Below are positions 54,743 to 64,000 of a DNA stretch of 64,000 nucleotides, in pieces. Origin of the DNA: Pontibacterium sinense (lineage in GTDB: Bacteria; Pseudomonadota; Gammaproteobacteria; Pseudomonadales; Balneatricaceae). The notes below the pieces were generated by a model that saw nothing but the letters and a program-made list of their open reading frames with translations, was not told the DNA's origin and searched no databases. The position numbers and the translations under genes are program-made. How positions within the stretch are numbered: the first letter of the stretch is position 1; each line of letters opens with the position of its first letter. The stretch is from contig NZ_JADEYS010000018.1 of NCBI RefSeq assembly GCF_015209595.1, positions 1 through 64,000 of the forward strand. The letters run 5' to 3'.

Positions 54743-55297
54743 TTATTCAAGCGACTGACATGCACCACCCTGCACAGGAGCGAGATAAACAGTGACCTTT
54801 TCATCCAGCCCTGCTGATCGAGGCCGAATTCCGTAGAACAGGTCTGGCATTTTGTTGTAGTCGAGTTGCAAATCACCTTCGCAAATCTGACCATCGCCGT
54901 TTATATCTACCGTCCATATCAGGTAAACACCCGCATCGTGATCACTCAAAATGCGATCTGAACCATGATATTGCTGCAACGCTTGCTCCAAGTCCTCACC
55001 CGTAAAGGCCACGTGGTACTCGGTATCACTTTGCAAGCGATTAACATACGCGTCTTTGAGTACAACCGCGGACACGTCCGCCAGCCTATGATCATAAGCG
55101 TAGATACGCACGCGTAGACGTGCGTCAACGGGAGAGTTTAAAGAGGAGGTATTCGCGACCTGGTAATTAAACTGGTAAAGGGTGTCCGGCGAAAATTCGG
55201 ATTGCGCGAACACCCAGGATGAAGATATCAATGATATGAAAACCGCAACCATTCGGGCGGCAGTCAGAAGTTCCAAAATTCGTGAACGTATATACAT
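54743..55297 (-). CDS. Exported protein with EF-hand-like calcium loop
   Basis: The product is 184 residues from the ATG at 55297, with GGAGG nine bases upstream. The signal peptide ends near F-A-Q-S. The body is beta-rich with D-I-N-G-D-G-Q-I-C-E-G-D, a canonical EF-hand or dockerin-like loop, near residue 130-141. One Cys in the loop and one near the C-terminus may form a disulfide. No family was recognised. Confidence 0.65.
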   Translation of the reverse strand: MYIRSRILELLTAARMVAVFISLISSSWVFAQSEFSPDTLYQFNYQVANTSSLNSPVDARLRVRIYAYDHRLADVSAVVLKDAYVNRLQSDTEYHVAFTGEDLEQALQQYHGSDRILSDHDAGVYLIWTVDINGDGQICEGDLQLDYNKMPDLFYGIRPRSAGLDEKVTVYLAPVQGGACQSLE

Positions 55298-55390
55298 CCC
55301 TGACTTCCTCCGAACTCTAACTGCTGGCTGTTGCACTAACCGTGAACAACGATTCAAAACGCTGACGTTTCAGGCGCGGTGTTAATCCAG

Positions 55391-55732
55391 TTACTTACGT
55401 TTCCAATTGCCGTTTTTTAACTGAATGTACTGGCCTTGTGGTGTACGATCTTGCAAACGCTGCCCCATCCGCAATTCAAACACTTTACGTTCGACACCCG
55501 CACTTGCCGCACTTTTCTGGTAGGCCGCTTTACGTTTCTGATTGATATCGGACACTAAGCGGGACAGATCCGCCGAAGGCTTAGAGACAACAATGCCAAT
55601 GTATCCGTTGGCGCGCTCGCCTATCAGCCCCTGCGCCTTAGCGTCATCTTTAGAAATAGCCCACGCCTGCGAGGCAACCAGTGTTAACGCCAGCGTAATC
55701 GCTGTCAAAACCTGTTGTATACGACGATACAT
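55391..55732 (-). CDS. ydbL: YdbL-like DUF1318 periplasmic protein
   Basis: The product is 113 residues. The signal peptide ends near S-Q-A-W-A. The DUF1318 domain has A-K-A-Q-G-L-I-G-E-R-A-N-G-Y-I-G and a C-terminal G-Q-Y-I-Q. It is the last gene of a ydbH-ynbE-ydbL unit. In E. coli, YdbL is thought to act with the YdbH-YnbE envelope bridge. Confidence 0.9.
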   Translation of the reverse strand: MYRRIQQVLTAITLALTLVASQAWAISKDDAKAQGLIGERANGYIGIVVSKPSADLSRLVSDINQKRKAAYQKSAASAGVERKVFELRMGQRLQDRTPQGQYIQLKNGNWKRK

Positions 55733-55750
55733 AGAAATACCTCTAGCTCC

Positions 55751-55951
55751 TTAAAAGATATCGCTTTGCTCATTCAGCAGCGAATCAATCTCTTTATCCA
55801 CTTTTACGAGAATCTCATGTTCTATTTTCACATTGAGATTAATCGTAATGGGCTCACTTGGAACCGCCACCTCCACTCTTGGAGAACAGGCCGTTACGCC
55901 CATCGCTGCCACGAGAACCAGTATCGGCGGCATGCTTGCTGTCAGTTTCAT
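55751..55951 (-). CDS. ynbE: YnbE-like lipoprotein
   Basis: The product is 66 residues, from the second of two adjacent ATG codons (55954 and 55951); GAGG lies 7 bases before the latter. The lipobox is V-T-A-C. The mature part has I-N-L-N-V-K-I-E-H-E, the YnbE signature. In E. coli it is an outer membrane lipoprotein partner of YdbH. Confidence 0.88.
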   Translation of the reverse strand: MKLTASMPPILVLVAAMGVTACSPRVEVAVPSEPITINLNVKIEHEILVKVDKEIDSLLNEQSDIF

Positions 55952-56005
55952 CATCACACCTCGGTTATACGCGTCCTTTCTTCTCAGCAAAGCTAGATGC
56001 TGAGA

Positions 56006-58324
56006 TTAGTCACGGTAACGTTTTTCCAACTTTTCCGTCAATTCATCTGCAAACTGCAATGTACGGATCAAATCTGGAATGTTCTCCTCCACGTTGATAG
56101 TAAAATCAACCGGATGCCCCTTATTCCAATCAGGGTTATGCCCTTTCAGACGGGTGTTCAACAGAGCAGTACCGTCCGGTGCATAGTTCAACTTTATCTC
56201 CAGTGTATCGTACTGGAAATTCTCAAGCGCCCCCAGCGCCATCGCCAATCCCTGGTTGGCAGCGGCATATGCTGCGACAGAGCCATCCGGTTGAAATCTG
56301 ATCGCCCCACCCGGTGCATCGGCAATCAAACGACCATCACTGATGCGTAACCCATCGTTATCAAACATGATAGGAAATTGGCCGTTGAGCCGTCCCTCTC
56401 CACTCAGGCCTTCCTGCTGCTCCAGTTTAAGTATCTCCGCCATATCTAACTGTTGCAGATCCACAGAGGTCATCACATTCAGTGGTACCAACGCTGTTTC
56501 AAATCCGTTGATCCGAATATCACCACCTAACAGCGAAGCCGTCACGGGCGACATTTTAATCGTGCCTTCACCGCTTGGCTCACGCATAAAACGGTACTCC
56601 GTATTCAACGAATTCACTTCTACGCCGCTGAAAATACGCGAGATTTTTAGCGTCCCGCGATCATTGAGCCATCCGTTTTCGTTGTAACGGCCGCTAGAGC
56701 GCCATACAACATTGTTCAGTTCCGTTTTATTCCAGGTCAGATCAGCCCGATTGACCGCATTCCAATAGTTAACATGCATTTTTGTATCGCGAATTTTAGC
56801 CTCACCATTATGCAACAGCCTTCCACCCTTCAACGTCAGTTCTGCTGGAACGACTGAGACATAATTACGCAATTGCTTCTCTAACCCAGCAATATCTACC
56901 GCCTTCAAGGTCCACTGTATGACGCTACTCATACGACCCAGATCTGTAGAGGATCGCCCAGCGACTCTCAGTGGGAGCTCACGTGTATTCAGATCAAACG
57001 TTGTGCTCAGCACCTGTGGATCGACATCAAAATCCGTCTTGATTGAAATGTCAGGCAGACGCTGATCCGGCACGTTCAAGCTCAAACGGGCAATACTTAT
57101 CGATCCCTTGTATTGATGTTGAACCAGATCGGCTGAATCGACACTGAACTGTACCGGGCTGAAAACTGCACGATGCTTACCCATGGATACTGGTGAAAGC
57201 GACAGCTCGCCAGAAATCGGTAAATTGGTCAGAGCTATTCCGTCACGCTTCATCTCGGTATTGAAGTCAATCGGACGCGTTAGTGTCACCCTAGCCTGTT
57301 TCATTCGAACATCCGCGAGTTGTGGTTTCATAACCGTCACCGTGTTGCCTTTATCCAGATTGCCTACGACATGCTTATCCGACACATGAACCGTACCGCT
57401 CAAATTCAGCGCAACATTCGATAATAATGGCGACATACCTTTTAGGGTTGCCTGGGTATTAAAGCGATGCTCGGACTCCAACTGAGAGAGCATCGTATCA
57501 GGAGATAGCGCGGCCTGAAGCGGGAGACTAAATATACCTTGCGTACTGACAGACCCGGAGAGCACGGGGAGCTCCATGTCAGGCAAAAAGCGATGCAACC
57601 ACTGCCCTAGTCCCTGCAAATCGATAAGCTGGTTCGCGTTCAGCACCACGGCATCTTCGGCTTTGAGGTTGCCATCTATTACGATAAAGGGCGTATCCTG
57701 CTGTAATAACCGCAGGTTAAAATGATTATCCGCCCTGAGCTCGAGATCCCCCCATCCAAGATCCAGCCCTTCACGGTAGAACCGCAGGCGACTGTACAAC
57801 TGCTCGGATTCAACCAACAATGCACCTTTCAACGACCAGTCCGGCTGTCCGGCGGGATAATCCAGATCCACGTCCAACTCGCCCACACGAACCTGATCGG
57901 CCGGTATCGCAGCAAACCAAACGGCCGGAAGAAACGACGCCAGATCCAGATACACATCCGGTTTATTCGGCTGTTGTGCAGCCACATGATCTTTTAGACG
58001 CACACTTAGATGAGATGCGGGCAGCTCGATCAGGTCAACTTTTTGTGTCGCCCACACTTTTAGCGGAGAAAACCGGATTAGAATGGCACCGGTTTCCAGT
58101 AACAGGTCTGCACTGTCCGTTGCTTTGGAAGCCGTGAATTGGCGTACACGCAACTCATTCCATTCCGGGCGCTCAATATCCAGCGTAATACCTGTAAAAC
58201 CCTGTGCCGTTAACCATTGCGCTGCACCCCACTGCACCATATATGGCGTAGCGGCGTACGCCGTCATAAGTAACAGTAATGGAATGATTGCAAGCGCAAT
58301 CAGGCTTATGTACAAACGCCGCAT
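56006..58324 (-). CDS. ydbH: YdbH family AsmA-like envelope protein
   Basis: The product is 772 residues from the ATG at 58324, placed by GGAGG; the codon at 58339 lies too close to its AAAGGA. An N-terminal membrane anchor (~5-25) is followed by a long beta-rich periplasmic body. The C-terminal ~250 residues carry the conserved YdbH part (G-E-G-R-L-N-G-Q-F-P-I, D-A-P-G-G-A-I-R-F-Q-P, L-K-L-N-Y-A-P-D-G). With TamB and YhdP, YdbH is implicated in phospholipid transport between inner and outer membranes. It is the first gene of the three-gene unit. Confidence 0.9.
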   Translation of the reverse strand: MRRLYISLIALAIIPLLLLMTAYAATPYMVQWGAAQWLTAQGFTGITLDIERPEWNELRVRQFTASKATDSADLLLETGAILIRFSPLKVWATQKVDLIELPASHLSVRLKDHVAAQQPNKPDVYLDLASFLPAVWFAAIPADQVRVGELDVDLDYPAGQPDWSLKGALLVESEQLYSRLRFYREGLDLGWGDLELRADNHFNLRLLQQDTPFIVIDGNLKAEDAVVLNANQLIDLQGLGQWLHRFLPDMELPVLSGSVSTQGIFSLPLQAALSPDTMLSQLESEHRFNTQATLKGMSPLLSNVALNLSGTVHVSDKHVVGNLDKGNTVTVMKPQLADVRMKQARVTLTRPIDFNTEMKRDGIALTNLPISGELSLSPVSMGKHRAVFSPVQFSVDSADLVQHQYKGSISIARLSLNVPDQRLPDISIKTDFDVDPQVLSTTFDLNTRELPLRVAGRSSTDLGRMSSVIQWTLKAVDIAGLEKQLRNYVSVVPAELTLKGGRLLHNGEAKIRDTKMHVNYWNAVNRADLTWNKTELNNVVWRSSGRYNENGWLNDRGTLKISRIFSGVEVNSLNTEYRFMREPSGEGTIKMSPVTASLLGGDIRINGFETALVPLNVMTSVDLQQLDMAEILKLEQQEGLSGEGRLNGQFPIMFDNDGLRISDGRLIADAPGGAIRFQPDGSVAAYAAANQGLAMALGALENFQYDTLEIKLNYAPDGTALLNTRLKGHNPDWNKGHPVDFTINVEENIPDLIRTLQFADELTEKLEKRYRD

Positions 58325-58799
58325 CAGTCCTCCGGACATTCCTTTATTCCCTGACAGTAGCTATAGCAGCAGACCCGTAATCACGCATATTGTTCAACTG
58401 AAATATCAGTTTGAACGAGCGCACTGCCTCACGCCATCATCACTTTTCTGCGAGAGCGAAACAAGCGGTCAAATAGTGCTCATTTTCGTTGTGTATTCGC
58501 TTGGGAAAGCCCTGCTGAAACGCCCGTACTACGAGGTGTTGTAAAAAATCTACACTGATCTCCGACTTTAGATATAGGCCCTATTCCCTGCTGCAGTGCG
58601 GCATAGAGGTCGATTTATTATCCTTTGGTGCAACAATTCAACATACAAATGTCATGATTTTTTCTGTATACTACATCGCGAAAAATTATAACCAACGAGT
58701 TTAAATCCGACGAAGTTCGGATAAGGGACAAAGGCGACCACAAGTCACCTTACACGAAGCCTATGGCCATTCCAGAGCTATATACACTTGGGGATTAGA
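58325..58799. other. Divergent ydbH-icd intergenic region
   Basis: No gene is supported in 475 bp. It should hold divergent promoters. A TATACT -10-like hexamer lies at 58667-58672 on the icd side, without a convincing -35. The icd leader would then be ~120 nt and shows no known riboswitch. Confidence 0.5.
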
Positions 58800-61028
58800 A
58801 TGACTACACCAGAGCAAACCATTTACTACACGCTGACTGACGAAGCTCCAGCGCTGGCAACTGCTTCTCTGCTGCCAATCGTCCGCACTTTTACATCTGC
58901 AGCGGGTATCGACGTTAAAATTACTGACATCTCCCTGGCAGGCCGTATCTTGTCCGCATTTCCTGAAAACCTGGCTGACGATCAGCAGGTACAGGATGGT
59001 CTGGCCTTCTTGGGCAACCTGACTCAGGACCCTAAAGCTAACATCGTTAAGCTGCCAAACATCAGTGCTTCTATCCCTCAGCTGAAAGCATGTGTTGCTG
59101 AACTTCAGGCTCAGGGCTACAACGTCCCTGATTTCCCAGAAGCGCCTGAAACTGCTGCTGAAGAAGAGATCAAAGCACGCTACTCTAAAATTCTGGGTTC
59201 TGCTGTAAACCCTGTACTGCGTGAAGGTAACTCTGACCGTCGTGCACCGGGCGCAGTAAAAGCCTTCGCACGTAAGTTCCCACACTCCATGGGCAAATGG
59301 AGCAAAGCTTCCCGTACTCACGCTGACTACATGCGCGGCGGTGATTTCTTCTCCAGCGAACAGTCCATCACAATGGAAGAAGCTGGCGATGTGCGCATTG
59401 AATTCATTGATGCTGCAGGCAACGTTGAAGTTAAGAAAGAACTGAGCCTGGAAAAAGGTGAGATTCTGGACAGCATGCGCATGAGTGCTAAAGCACTGCG
59501 CGAGTTCTTCGAAGAGAGCATGAACGACGCTAAAGAAACCGGCGTCATGTGGTCCCTGCACGTTAAAGCGACCATGATGAAGGTTTCCCACCCGATTGTA
59601 TTCGGCCACGCAGTAACTGTCTTCTACAAAGAACTGTTCGAGCAGTACGGTGAACTGTTTGACAAGCTGGGTGTAAACCCGAACAACGGTATCGGCAGCG
59701 TATACGACAAGATTGCTAGCCTGCCTCGCTCACAGCGTGAAGAGATCGAAGAAGCGATCCACGCATGCCACGAGCACCGTCCAGAAATGGCAATGGTTGA
59801 TTCCGTTAAAGGTATCACCAACCTGCACGTTCCTTCCGACGTAATCGTTGATGCATCTATGCCTGCAATGATCCGTAACGGCGGTAAGATGTGGGGTCCT
59901 GATGGCAAGCCAAAAGATACTAAAGCGGTAATGCCTGAGTCCACATACGCACGTATCTATCAGGAAATGATCAACTACTGCAAGACTAACGGTGCGTTTG
60001 ATCCGACTACGATCGGTACTGTACCTAACGTTGGTCTGATGGCTAAGAAAGCTGAAGAATACGGTTCTCACGACAAGACTTACGAAACTGAGCCTGGCGT
60101 GATGCGCGTTGTTGCAGCAGACGGTACTGTTCTGATGCAGCACGACGTTGAAAAAGGCGATATCTGGCGCGCATGTCAGACCAAAGACGAGCCTGTACGT
60201 GACTGGGTTAAACTGGCTGTGACTCGTGCCCGTCAGTCTGATACTCCAGCTGTATTCTGGCTGGATTACAAACGTGCACACGATGCTGAACTGATCAAGA
60301 AGGTTAACGAATACCTGAAAGATCACAACACCGATGGTCTGGAAATTTACATCAAGACCTACAACCAGGCGATCCGTTACAGCATGGACCGCATGTTCCG
60401 CGGCAACGATACTATCTCTGTAACTGGTAACGTACTGCGTGACTACCTGACTGACCTGTTCCCAATCATCGAACTGGGCACATCTGCGAAAATGCTGTCT
60501 ATCGTTCCAATGCTGAAAGGCGGCGGTATGTACGAAACAGGTGCTGGTGGTTCAGCGCCTAAACACGTACAGCAGGTTGAAGAAGAAAACCACCTGCGTT
60601 GGGACTCTCTGGGTGAATTCCTGGCTCTGGCCGTATCTCTGGAAGATATGGGCATCAAGAACGACAACCCACGCGCAGCTATTCTGGCTAAAACCCTGGA
60701 TGCAGCAACAGGTAAACTGCTGGAAGAGAACAAATCTCCTTCCCGTAAAACCGGTGAGCTGGATAACCGTGGTAGCCACTTCTACCTAGGTCTGTACTGG
60801 GCACAGGAAGTATCGGCTCAAACTGAAGATGCTGAACTGGCTGCACAGTTTGCTCCGCTGGCAAAAGCACTGGCAGACAACGAAGAACAGATCGTTGCTG
60901 AACTGGCTGCTGCACAGGGCACACCTGCTGCACTGGACGGTTACTACCACGCTAAGCGCGAAACCGTTAAGAAAGTGATGCGTCCAAGTGAAACACTGAA
61001 CGCTGCACTGGCTGCTGCTAACAAGTAA
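58800..61028 (+). CDS. icd: Monomeric NADP-dependent isocitrate dehydrogenase (IDH-II type)
   Basis: The product is 742 residues from the ATG at 58800 with GGGGATT upstream; a TTG at 58788 is less likely. Its length and sequence fit the ~740-residue monomeric family: [36 protein letters not shown] and [11 protein letters not shown]. It oxidises isocitrate to 2-oxoglutarate with NADP. Codon use is strongly biased (few rare codons), consistent with high expression. It is monocistronic, ended by a strong terminator. Confidence 0.97.
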   Translation: MTTPEQTIYYTLTDEAPALATASLLPIVRTFTSAAGIDVKITDISLAGRILSAFPENLADDQQVQDGLAFLGNLTQDPKANIVKLPNISASIPQLKACVAELQAQGYNVPDFPEAPETAAEEEIKARYSKILGSAVNPVLREGNSDRRAPGAVKAFARKFPHSMGKWSKASRTHADYMRGGDFFSSEQSITMEEAGDVRIEFIDAAGNVEVKKELSLEKGEILDSMRMSAKALREFFEESMNDAKETGVMWSLHVKATMMKVSHPIVFGHAVTVFYKELFEQYGELFDKLGVNPNNGIGSVYDKIASLPRSQREEIEEAIHACHEHRPEMAMVDSVKGITNLHVPSDVIVDASMPAMIRNGGKMWGPDGKPKDTKAVMPESTYARIYQEMINYCKTNGAFDPTTIGTVPNVGLMAKKAEEYGSHDKTYETEPGVMRVVAADGTVLMQHDVEKGDIWRACQTKDEPVRDWVKLAVTRARQSDTPAVFWLDYKRAHDAELIKKVNEYLKDHNTDGLEIYIKTYNQAIRYSMDRMFRGNDTISVTGNVLRDYLTDLFPIIELGTSAKMLSIVPMLKGGGMYETGAGGSAPKHVQQVEEENHLRWDSLGEFLALAVSLEDMGIKNDNPRAAILAKTLDAATGKLLEENKSPSRKTGELDNRGSHFYLGLYWAQEVSAQTEDAELAAQFAPLAKALADNEEQIVAELAAAQGTPAALDGYYHAKRETVKKVMRPSETLNAALAAANK

Positions 61029-61067
61029 GCACTGCTAGGCAATCACTAAACGTCTACTGAAGACGAT

Positions 61068-61102
61068 AAAAGCCCGGAGTAGGAAACTACTCCGGGCTTT
61101 TT
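61068..61102. terminator. Strong bidirectional terminator between icd and the convergent gene
   Basis: AAAAGCCCGGAGTAG, a GAAA loop and CTACTCCGGGCTTTTT form a 15-bp perfect stem. The T-run and A-run allow termination from both sides. Confidence 0.92.
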
Positions 61103-61103
61103 G

Positions 61104-62669
61104 TTAATCGAGTTTGCTCTGGCCGACAGCCTGGCTTAAATCCGATTCAGATGTCGCAATAATATCTTCCGCCCGCACATAAGAGCGCTCTTCCGGCATA
61201 GGATGCAGCTTATCCATTGCCACTGACAATCCATGATCCGATACAATTTTCACATGATGCCTACGTAACAGCCGCGGCTCTTTTACCCCACACGAATGCG
61301 CAATCAGGCCAACGCCATAACTGATGTACTTATGGTAATGCGCTACACGGTTCGCTTTATCCGCAGGATCAAGCCCTTGCTGTAAGCGCGGATTATGGGT
61401 GGTAATGCCGGTAGGACAAGTATCTTTGTTACATTGCATCGCCTGAATACAGCCCAGCGAAAACATAAAGCCTCGTGCCGAGGTAACAAAGTCAGCACCG
61501 GTCGCCAGCGCCCAAGCAACCTTGGATGGGACAATCAACTTACCCGATGCGATGATCTTGATCCGTTTTTTAAGCCCACGCTCAACCAACATATCAACCA
61601 GCAACGGCAAACTTTCCTTCAGAGTCAGTCCCACATAATCCATCAAAGGCTGAGGTGCTGCCCCGGTACCGCCATCAGCACTATCAACAGTGATAAAGTC
61701 CGGCGCAACAGCCTCTCCCTTATCCAAAATCAGATCAAAGAAACGCTCCAGCCATTTCACATCACCTAATACCGCCTTAAAGCCAACTGGCTTACCCGTA
61801 ACATCCCGTACCCGCTGGATCATCGACAATAAATCCTCCGGCGACCTTATATCAGGATGGCCATTAGGACTGACCGAGGCCTCTCCTTGAGGAATCCCCC
61901 TGATAGCGGCGATCTCGGCTGTGACTTTGCCTCCGGGAAGAATCCCGCCTTTTCCGGGCTTTGCCCCCTGACTCATCTTGATCTCAAACATCTTTACTTG
62001 CGGGTGGGCAGCAACCTCTCTGAGCTTTTCATTGCTAAGCAGCCCTTCCTCATCTCGAACGCCATATTTTGCCGTACCAATTTGAAAGACCAGGTCACAA
62101 CCTCCCTCCAGATGATAAGGACTGAGACCTCCCTCCCCGGTATTCATCCAGCACCCAGCCCGTGAAGCTCCCATTGCAAGAGCCTGAACAGCAGGTTTAG
62201 AAATTGCGCCATAACTCATGCCGGAAATATTGAACAGGGAATGGGTGGTGTACGGGTGTTTACAGTAAGGCCCAATTGTCACATCACTGATCGGCACCGC
62301 ATCTTCTTCCAGGGTCGGAAACGCGCAGTTCATAAAAAGAATCGAACCCGGAGGCTCCAGATTGCGGGTCGAACCAAACGCGATCATACGCTCGACATTC
62401 TTAGCCGCCCTATACACCCAGCTGCGTTCCGCACGGTTAAATGGCATCTCCTCCCTGTCCATTGCGAAAAAGTATTGGCGAAAGAATTCACCCTGCTTTT
62501 CAAACAGGTAACGAAATCGACCGATTACTGGATAGTTGCGGCGAATAGCCTGCTTGGTCTGCGTTACATCTCTGATGTAGAGGTAGACAATAAACAACAC
62601 CCCTAATCCGAGCGCAAAGATAAACAGGGCTGACATGAACTGCAGCCCGAGCATGACCCAGGTTCCCAT
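61104..62669 (-). CDS. Membrane-anchored FMN-binding glutamate synthase-like protein
   Basis: The product is 521 residues from the ATG at 62669 with GAGGAGAAG upstream. An N-terminal membrane helix (~8-32) precedes a GltB central/FMN-type barrel: M-S-Y-G-A-I-S-K-P-A, N-T-G-E-G-G, I-K-M-S-Q-G-A-K-P-G-x-G-G, D-S-A-D-G-G-T-G-A-A-P and the iron-sulfur cysteines C-I-Q-A-M-Q-C-N-K-D-T-C-P-T-G-I. It lacks the glutaminase domain of GltB, so the substrate is unknown. It is a common gammaproteobacterial family. Confidence 0.9.
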   Translation of the reverse strand: MGTWVMLGLQFMSALFIFALGLGVLFIVYLYIRDVTQTKQAIRRNYPVIGRFRYLFEKQGEFFRQYFFAMDREEMPFNRAERSWVYRAAKNVERMIAFGSTRNLEPPGSILFMNCAFPTLEEDAVPISDVTIGPYCKHPYTTHSLFNISGMSYGAISKPAVQALAMGASRAGCWMNTGEGGLSPYHLEGGCDLVFQIGTAKYGVRDEEGLLSNEKLREVAAHPQVKMFEIKMSQGAKPGKGGILPGGKVTAEIAAIRGIPQGEASVSPNGHPDIRSPEDLLSMIQRVRDVTGKPVGFKAVLGDVKWLERFFDLILDKGEAVAPDFITVDSADGGTGAAPQPLMDYVGLTLKESLPLLVDMLVERGLKKRIKIIASGKLIVPSKVAWALATGADFVTSARGFMFSLGCIQAMQCNKDTCPTGITTHNPRLQQGLDPADKANRVAHYHKYISYGVGLIAHSCGVKEPRLLRRHHVKIVSDHGLSVAMDKLHPMPEERSYVRAEDIIATSESDLSQAVGQSKLD

Positions 62670-62768
62670 CTGTCTTCTCCTCACGTATATCCCGCTAAGC
62701 GGAATCATAGAACGGTGGAAAAAGTATCCGAGTTGCTTAAAGTTTATTCAACAAGCATAGACGGTCGG

Positions 62769-62803
62769 AAAAAGAAAAGCCGGGATGCAGATCACACCCC
62801 GGC
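62769..62803 (-). terminator. Intrinsic terminator of ndh
   Basis: On the minus strand GCCGGG and CCCGGC pair around a 13-base loop and are followed by a run of TTTTCTTTTT. It lies 35 bp beyond the ndh stop. Confidence 0.8.
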
Positions 62804-62837
62804 AAACAGGAGAACTTTTGAAAGGAAATAGTGACGC

Positions 62838-64000
62838 TTAATGCAACTTCATTTTTGGCTTAACCGCATTACTGATCTTCTGTGCCAACATCACCGCTGA
62901 GGCTCTGATCCAGCCATGAATGGCGATTTGATGCATCCGGTACAACGATATATATACGATCCGGGCGATACGGCCTTCGATGAACATTGAACCCTTGGTG
63001 AGATTACCCATCAAGCTACCGACCGTACTGTATTTACTCAGGTTCACCAATGAGCCGTGATCTTTATAGATATAGCTTTTTAGCGGTTTACCTTGCTCTG
63101 CCAACTGAATATTTCGGTACACCAACGAAGCCATCTGATGTGCAGATTGCGCGCGGGGTGGCACCCAAGTACCATCAGGCTGTTCACACGCGCAGCAATC
63201 ACCAATCACGTACACATCATCGTCAACCGCACTTTGCAGCGTCGGTTTAACAATAATCTGACCACCGCGACCGGTTTCAAACGCATCCATTTTCTGTACG
63301 AAATCAGGAGCCTTAACGCCTGCGGCCCACACCATCAAATCGGCGTCAATACGCTGCTCTTCATTGGCGATAAAACCCTGCTCGTCAGCGCGAATAACAC
63401 GCGTATCTTCCAGTATTGTCACGCCGAGTTTCGCCAGCTCACGCTTAGCCGACAACGCAATACGCACAGGTAACGCAGGTAATATCCGCGGACCGGCTTC
63501 AATCAGGGTGATTTTCAGACGTTTAGCCGACATATCGGGCATACCATACATCTTCATCAAATCAGCAACATGATATAGCTCGGCTGCGAGCTCGACGCCT
63601 GTTGCACCACCCCCAACGATTGCAAGCTTAAGTGTGCCATCCGTAGACTGCTGATTGAGTCGCAAGAACTGGTTCAGCAATGCTCGGTGAAAACGCTCAG
63701 CCTGCAGGTGAGAATCCAGAAAGAAACTGTGATCTGCAACACCCGGCGTACCAAAGTCGTTACTCACACTACCAACAGCCATCACGAGCTGATCGTACGC
63801 AAGTTCACGCGCTGGCAATACCTCTTTGCCCTGCTCGTCATGCAACGCATCCAAACTGATGACCTTACAGGTACGGTCGATACCGGTCATTGTACCCAGC
63901 TGAAATTGATAACCGTGAATACTGGAATGCGCACGATAAACCACACCGTCGGTGTTGATATCGAGTGAACCCGTCGCGACTTCGTGCAACAGAGGTTTCC
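62838..64000 (-). CDS. ndh: Type II NADH dehydrogenase (N-terminus outside window)
   Basis: At least 387 codons are present; the start lies past the right edge, since K-P-L-L-H-E-V-A-T-G-S-L-D is already internal. The second Rossmann motif is V-G-G-G-A-T-G-V-E-L-A-A-E. The FAD-binding Y-V-I-G-D-C-C and the C-terminal amphipathic membrane-binding part are seen. It is a single-subunit, non-proton-pumping dehydrogenase feeding the quinone pool. An extra C-E-Q pair in D-C-C-A-C-E-Q is unremarkable in the family. Confidence 0.92.
   Translation of the reverse strand, partial: KPLLHEVATGSLDINTDGVVYRAHSSIHGYQFQLGTMTGIDRTCKVISLDALHDEQGKEVLPARELAYDQLVMAVGSVSNDFGTPGVADHSFFLDSHLQAERFHRALLNQFLRLNQQSTDGTLKLAIVGGGATGVELAAELYHVADLMKMYGMPDMSAKRLKITLIEAGPRILPALPVRIALSAKRELAKLGVTILEDTRVIRADEQGFIANEEQRIDADLMVWAAGVKAPDFVQKMDAFETGRGGQIIVKPTLQSAVDDDVYVIGDCCACEQPDGTWVPPRAQSAHQMASLVYRNIQLAEQGKPLKSYIYKDHGSLVNLSKYSTVGSLMGNLTKGSMFIEGRIARIVYISLYRMHQIAIHGWIRASAVMLAQKISNAVKPKMKLH

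Noticed and set aside
58667-58672. Sigma-70 promoter of icd
   Set aside because: TATACT fits a -10 box but no convincing -35 hexamer at the right distance was seen, so it was not listed as a promoter.

Overview
The window looks like chromosomal DNA of a marine, moderate-GC gammaproteobacterium of the Oceanospirillales type. This is inferred from gene content: an Xps-order type II secretion operon, monomeric NADP isocitrate dehydrogenase, PrpE, MetH, YebG with a LexA box, the ydbH-ynbE-ydbL operon and a type II NADH dehydrogenase. No phage, insertion sequence, CRISPR array, tRNA or rRNA was seen.

Bases 1-19132 are an exported-protein island. Four minus-strand genes encode large secreted repeat proteins: a prealbumin/SpaA-like protein cut by the left edge and carrying perfect 270-bp tandem repeats, a DUF11-like protein, and two paralogues with a shared N-terminal domain and Ig-like repeats. 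Interleaved on the plus strand are two paralogous M11-like (gametolysin-type) zinc metalloproteases with tandem cadherin-like repeats. Each protease gene follows a nearly identical ~590-bp leader. The leader holds a class I cyclic-di-GMP (GEMM) riboswitch and a hairpin that buries the ribosome binding site. An 11-nt segment just 5' of the aptamer is perfectly complementary to one arm of that hairpin, so a complete two-state translational switch can be read from the sequence.

Bases 19682-30115 are a full type II secretion operon on the minus strand in the order E-F-G-H-I-J-K-L-M-N-D, as in the Xanthomonas xps locus. Its position beside the secreted proteins suggests, but does not show, that they are its substrates.

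Bases 30340-64000 are mostly core genes: a YbbO-like dehydrogenase, prpE, panD, metH, an acetyltransferase, a periplasmic binding protein paired with a GGDEF-EAL cyclic-di-GMP enzyme, a MocR regulator divergent from a flavin-binding oxidase-like gene, a 1-Cys peroxiredoxin, a DUF4197 protein, SOS-regulated yebG, a VWA protein with a two-component system, a DNA glycosylase, a 5'-truncated DUF4153 gene, small envelope proteins, the ydbL-ynbE-ydbH operon, icd, a glutamate-synthase-like flavoprotein and part of ndh.

The main theme is cyclic-di-GMP control of secreted proteases next to a secretion machine and a set of large surface or extracellular proteins. A second-messenger enzyme with both synthetic and degradative motifs lies in the same window.
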